Shown here: piece after piece, positions 48,610 through 50,153 of the stretch
How the letters are laid out: each line of letters starts with the position of its first letter
Position numbering within the stretch: position 1 is the stretch's first letter
Notes under the pieces: model-generated
The model's database searches: none
Seen by the model: only the letters and a program-made list of their open reading frames with translations
What the model was told of the DNA's origin: nothing
Position numbers and translations under genes: made by a program
NCBI GenBank assembly: GCA_964488355.1
Contig: CAZAUJ010000017.1
Location: 1-50,153 of the forward strand
DNA: 50,153 nucleotides
Reading direction: 5' to 3'
DNA from: Thermoanaerobaculum sp964488355
Lineage (GTDB): Bacteria; Acidobacteriota; Thermoanaerobaculia; Thermoanaerobaculales; Thermoanaerobaculaceae

Positions 48610-49626
48610 CTAAACGTGGTTGCGCAACATGAGCTCTTTGGGGTGCGGCTCCAGGTACGTCTGCCCTGGCAGGTAAGGCTCGCCGGTCACACGCACAAAA
48701 TGGCGCAGCAGCGTGAGGGGTACCACCAGAGGAACCAGCCCGCGGCGGTAGTCGCTGGTGAGCGCTTGGAGCTCTGCCCGATCCGCGGGCGGGAGGGCTT
48801 TTTTGAAGTACCCGGCCATGTGCTGCAGCACGTTGGTGTGGCGGGCGCGGGTGGCCATGGTGGCCAGACAGGTCATGAAGGTGGCCGTGTAGCAGGCTTG
48901 CAGCTGTGATCTGGGGGTGTCCTTGGCCCGCGCCACCAACTGCCCCAGCGCCTGGTACAGCTGGGGGTTGTGGGCCAGCAGCTGCAGCTTGTGGGCGGTA
49001 TGGAAAGCTACCAAATCGCCAAGCGTCCAAGCCGAGCGGAAAAAACTCTGCAACCGGTGGTATGCGAAGACCCTTTCGACAAAGTTTTCCCGCAACCGGG
49101 GATCGCTCAGGCGCCCTTCCTCCTCCACCGGCAAATGGGGAAAAGCTTCCATCAGTACCTGGGCAAAAAGGCCGCGCCCCTCCTTCCTCGGCATCCCGCC
49201 CCCGTAAACCTTCACACGCTCCATGCCGCAGGAGGGTGAATCCTTTTTCAACACAAACCCGGCAAGGTTTTGCGACGCGAGCTGCTTTACTTTTTGCCGT
49301 GCGTAGGTCAGCATCGGCTCTGTCCAATCGCGACCACTCTTGGGATCCACCAAGCGCAAACCGTCCTCTCCCCGCTCCAGACGGATTGCAGGTCGAGGGA
49401 TACCCATACCCACCTCAACTTCCGGACACACGGGCACCCACTCCACCCAGCGGCCGAAGGTTTCCACCAAAAAAGGGTCGCGTTTGTGGCCACCGTCGTA
49501 GCGCACCTTCTGCCCCAGCAAACAGGCGGAAATGCCCACCCGCACTGTCCCATCTTGCGGCGACCAACGCCAGCCATCCCCAGCGCCTGCCGGAGCCTTG
49601 GTTTTTTTTGTGGTCTGTCCTTCCAT
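48610..49626 (-). CDS. DUF523-DUF1722 (YbgA) fusion protein, TudS-like N-terminus
   Basis: About 338 residues. DUF523 (about 28-185) has Cys35 (GISACLLGQKVRYDGG), Cys67 (VPVCPEVEVGMGIPRP) and Cys133 (KKDSPSCGM), the three positions that hold the iron-sulfur cluster in TudS-type thiouracil desulfidases. DUF1722/YbgA follows (about 205-320, VFAYHRLQSFFRSAWTLGDLVAFHTAHKL). I chose the ATG at 49626 because AGAGGGAAG lies upstream; upstream ATGs at 49647 and 49659 lack one. It may act in removing sulfur from thiolated bases or RNA; this is inferred. Confidence 0.88.
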   Translation of the reverse strand: MEGQTTKKTKAPAGAGDGWRWSPQDGTVRVGISACLLGQKVRYDGGHKRDPFLVETFGRWVEWVPVCPEVEVGMGIPRPAIRLERGEDGLRLVDPKSGRDWTEPMLTYARQKVKQLASQNLAGFVLKKDSPSCGMERVKVYGGGMPRKEGRGLFAQVLMEAFPHLPVEEEGRLSDPRLRENFVERVFAYHRLQSFFRSAWTLGDLVAFHTAHKLQLLAHNPQLYQALGQLVARAKDTPRSQLQACYTATFMTCLATMATRARHTNVLQHMAGYFKKALPPADRAELQALTSDYRRGLVPLVVPLTLLRHFVRVTGEPYLPGQTYLEPHPKELMLRNHV

Positions 49627-49715
49627 GGCTTCCCTCTTCGCTCCCATGCTACCAACCACCGGGCAGACAACTCACGGCTTGACCCCCCAGGTCCTCTGCG
49701 CTAGCCTTCGCTGCG

Positions 49716-49791
49716 GGGCCGTTAGCTCAGCAGGCAGAGCAGCGGGCTTTTAACCCGACGGTCGGGGGTTCGATTCCCTCACGGCCCACCA
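49716..49791 (+). tRNA. tRNA-Lys (anticodon UUU)
   Basis: 76 bases with encoded CCA. The acceptor GGGCCGT / ACGGCCC is fully paired and the D stem is GCTC/GAGC. The anticodon loop CTTTTAA has TTT at 49749-49751, and the TTCGATT loop is present. One G-A mismatch lies at the foot of the anticodon stem. Confidence 0.97.
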
Positions 49792-50153
49792 GTCTGGGAT
49801 CACACTGCCCCCGTCCGCGCCCACCCCAACGCGGCCATCACCACCCGCACGGCAGCCCACGCAGCGGCCAGCGCCAAGGCCCTGGGGGCCCTGGCGTGCC
49901 ACCCAACTCACTGCTAGCAAAGCGACGCAATCTCGGGCGGACGGAGTCAGCGGGGGCCGGTGCCTGAAAAGACGCGACTGCTTAGGCCGCTGTGCCCCCT
50001 CGCAATGGCGAAGGGGGTGCGCTCGGGGCGTGGCGGCTCATCTACGTCATGGCGAGCGAAGCGTAGCGCAGCGAAGCAATCTCGGGTGGTGGCGATTTGG
50101 GGGCGGGTTTTTAGGATCTCCCCGGCTCGGAACGGCGAGATTGCTTCGGCCCC
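49792..50153. other. Intergenic tail after tRNA-Lys, repeat-bearing, no gene seen
   Basis: About 360 bases with no convincing reading frame. It contains dispersed repeat units at 49918-49937, 50045-50086 and 50135-50153. Confidence 0.6.
49918..50153. repeat. Dispersed repeat units, mixed orientation, cut by window end
   Basis: A partial forward unit ends CGACGCAATCTCGGG (49918-49937). A full forward unit runs from CGTCATGGCGAGC to GAAGCAATCTCGGG (50045-50086). A reverse unit begins GCGAGATTGCTTCGGC at 50135 and is cut at the window edge. Confidence 0.6.

Noticed and set aside
1..50153. CRISPR arrays, prophage, IS elements and rRNA
   Set aside because: No regularly spaced direct repeats, transposase, integrase or rRNA signatures were seen; only one tRNA and the dispersed repeat were found.

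Overview
The window is high-GC bacterial chromosome with dense, mostly typical bacterial gene packing, 39 supported protein genes and one tRNA. Several features point to Acidobacteriota, most likely a Thermoanaerobaculia-type lineage: three VWFA-related proteins of the kind that is expanded in acidobacteria, secreted subtilases ending in a shared C-terminal domain that finishes with DPTTIP, GSI-alpha glutamine synthetase, OmpA/Pal-like lipoproteins and beta-barrels of a diderm envelope. The lineage call is inference from gene content. No phage, integrase, IS element or CRISPR array is recognisable.

Layout. 1-470: repeat-bearing intergenic DNA. 471-10324: secreted subtilase, a two-gene M16 protease operon (one catalytic, one dead subunit), a secreted gluzincin peptidase, then rhomboid plus DegT aminotransferase. 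10444-13809: phosphate-type porin, and a four-gene stress operon (ECF sigma, zinc anti-sigma, two Spy/CpxP-like proteins). 13963-21904: MBL hydrolase, YgfZ, chromate transporter, a 630-bp apparently geneless stretch, glutamine synthetase, OPT peptide transporter and a secreted protein. 22031-28648: OmpA-like lipoprotein and a tightly packed seven-gene run (MgtE_N-CBS regulator, NRAMP permease, atypical SDR, membrane protein, TlpA, beta-barrel, VWA protein). 28758-35654: second subtilase, TatD, Gfo/Idh oxidoreductase, a possible small RNA, a cyclic-2,3-diphosphoglycerate-synthetase-like GTPase and GMP synthase. 35655-36414: repeat-bearing spacer. 36415-44858: REC/HD-GYP protein, BON protein, two VWFA-related proteins and an S9 peptidase fused to a formylglycine-generating-enzyme-like domain. 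44940-49791: ferritin, PurA, POT transporter, DUF523-DUF1722 protein, tRNA-Lys(UUU), then more dispersed repeats.

How it fits together. Secreted proteases (two S8, M16 pair, gluzincin, S9) plus OPT and POT peptide uptake and glutamine synthetase suggest a cell living on protein and peptides. Envelope surveillance (ECF/Spy, rhomboid, TlpA, OmpA) and metal handling (NRAMP/MgtE_N, ferritin, chromate family) form the second theme, and purine synthesis (GuaA, PurA) the third.

The most interesting items are: the NRAMP permease coupled to a transporter-less MgtE regulatory protein; the S9-FGE fusion with an unusual CxxC; the subtilase C-terminal domain; a 14-bp element repeated at two promoters; genes that look leaderless; and a promoter-hairpin-terminator cassette at 32561-32706 that may be an undescribed small RNA.
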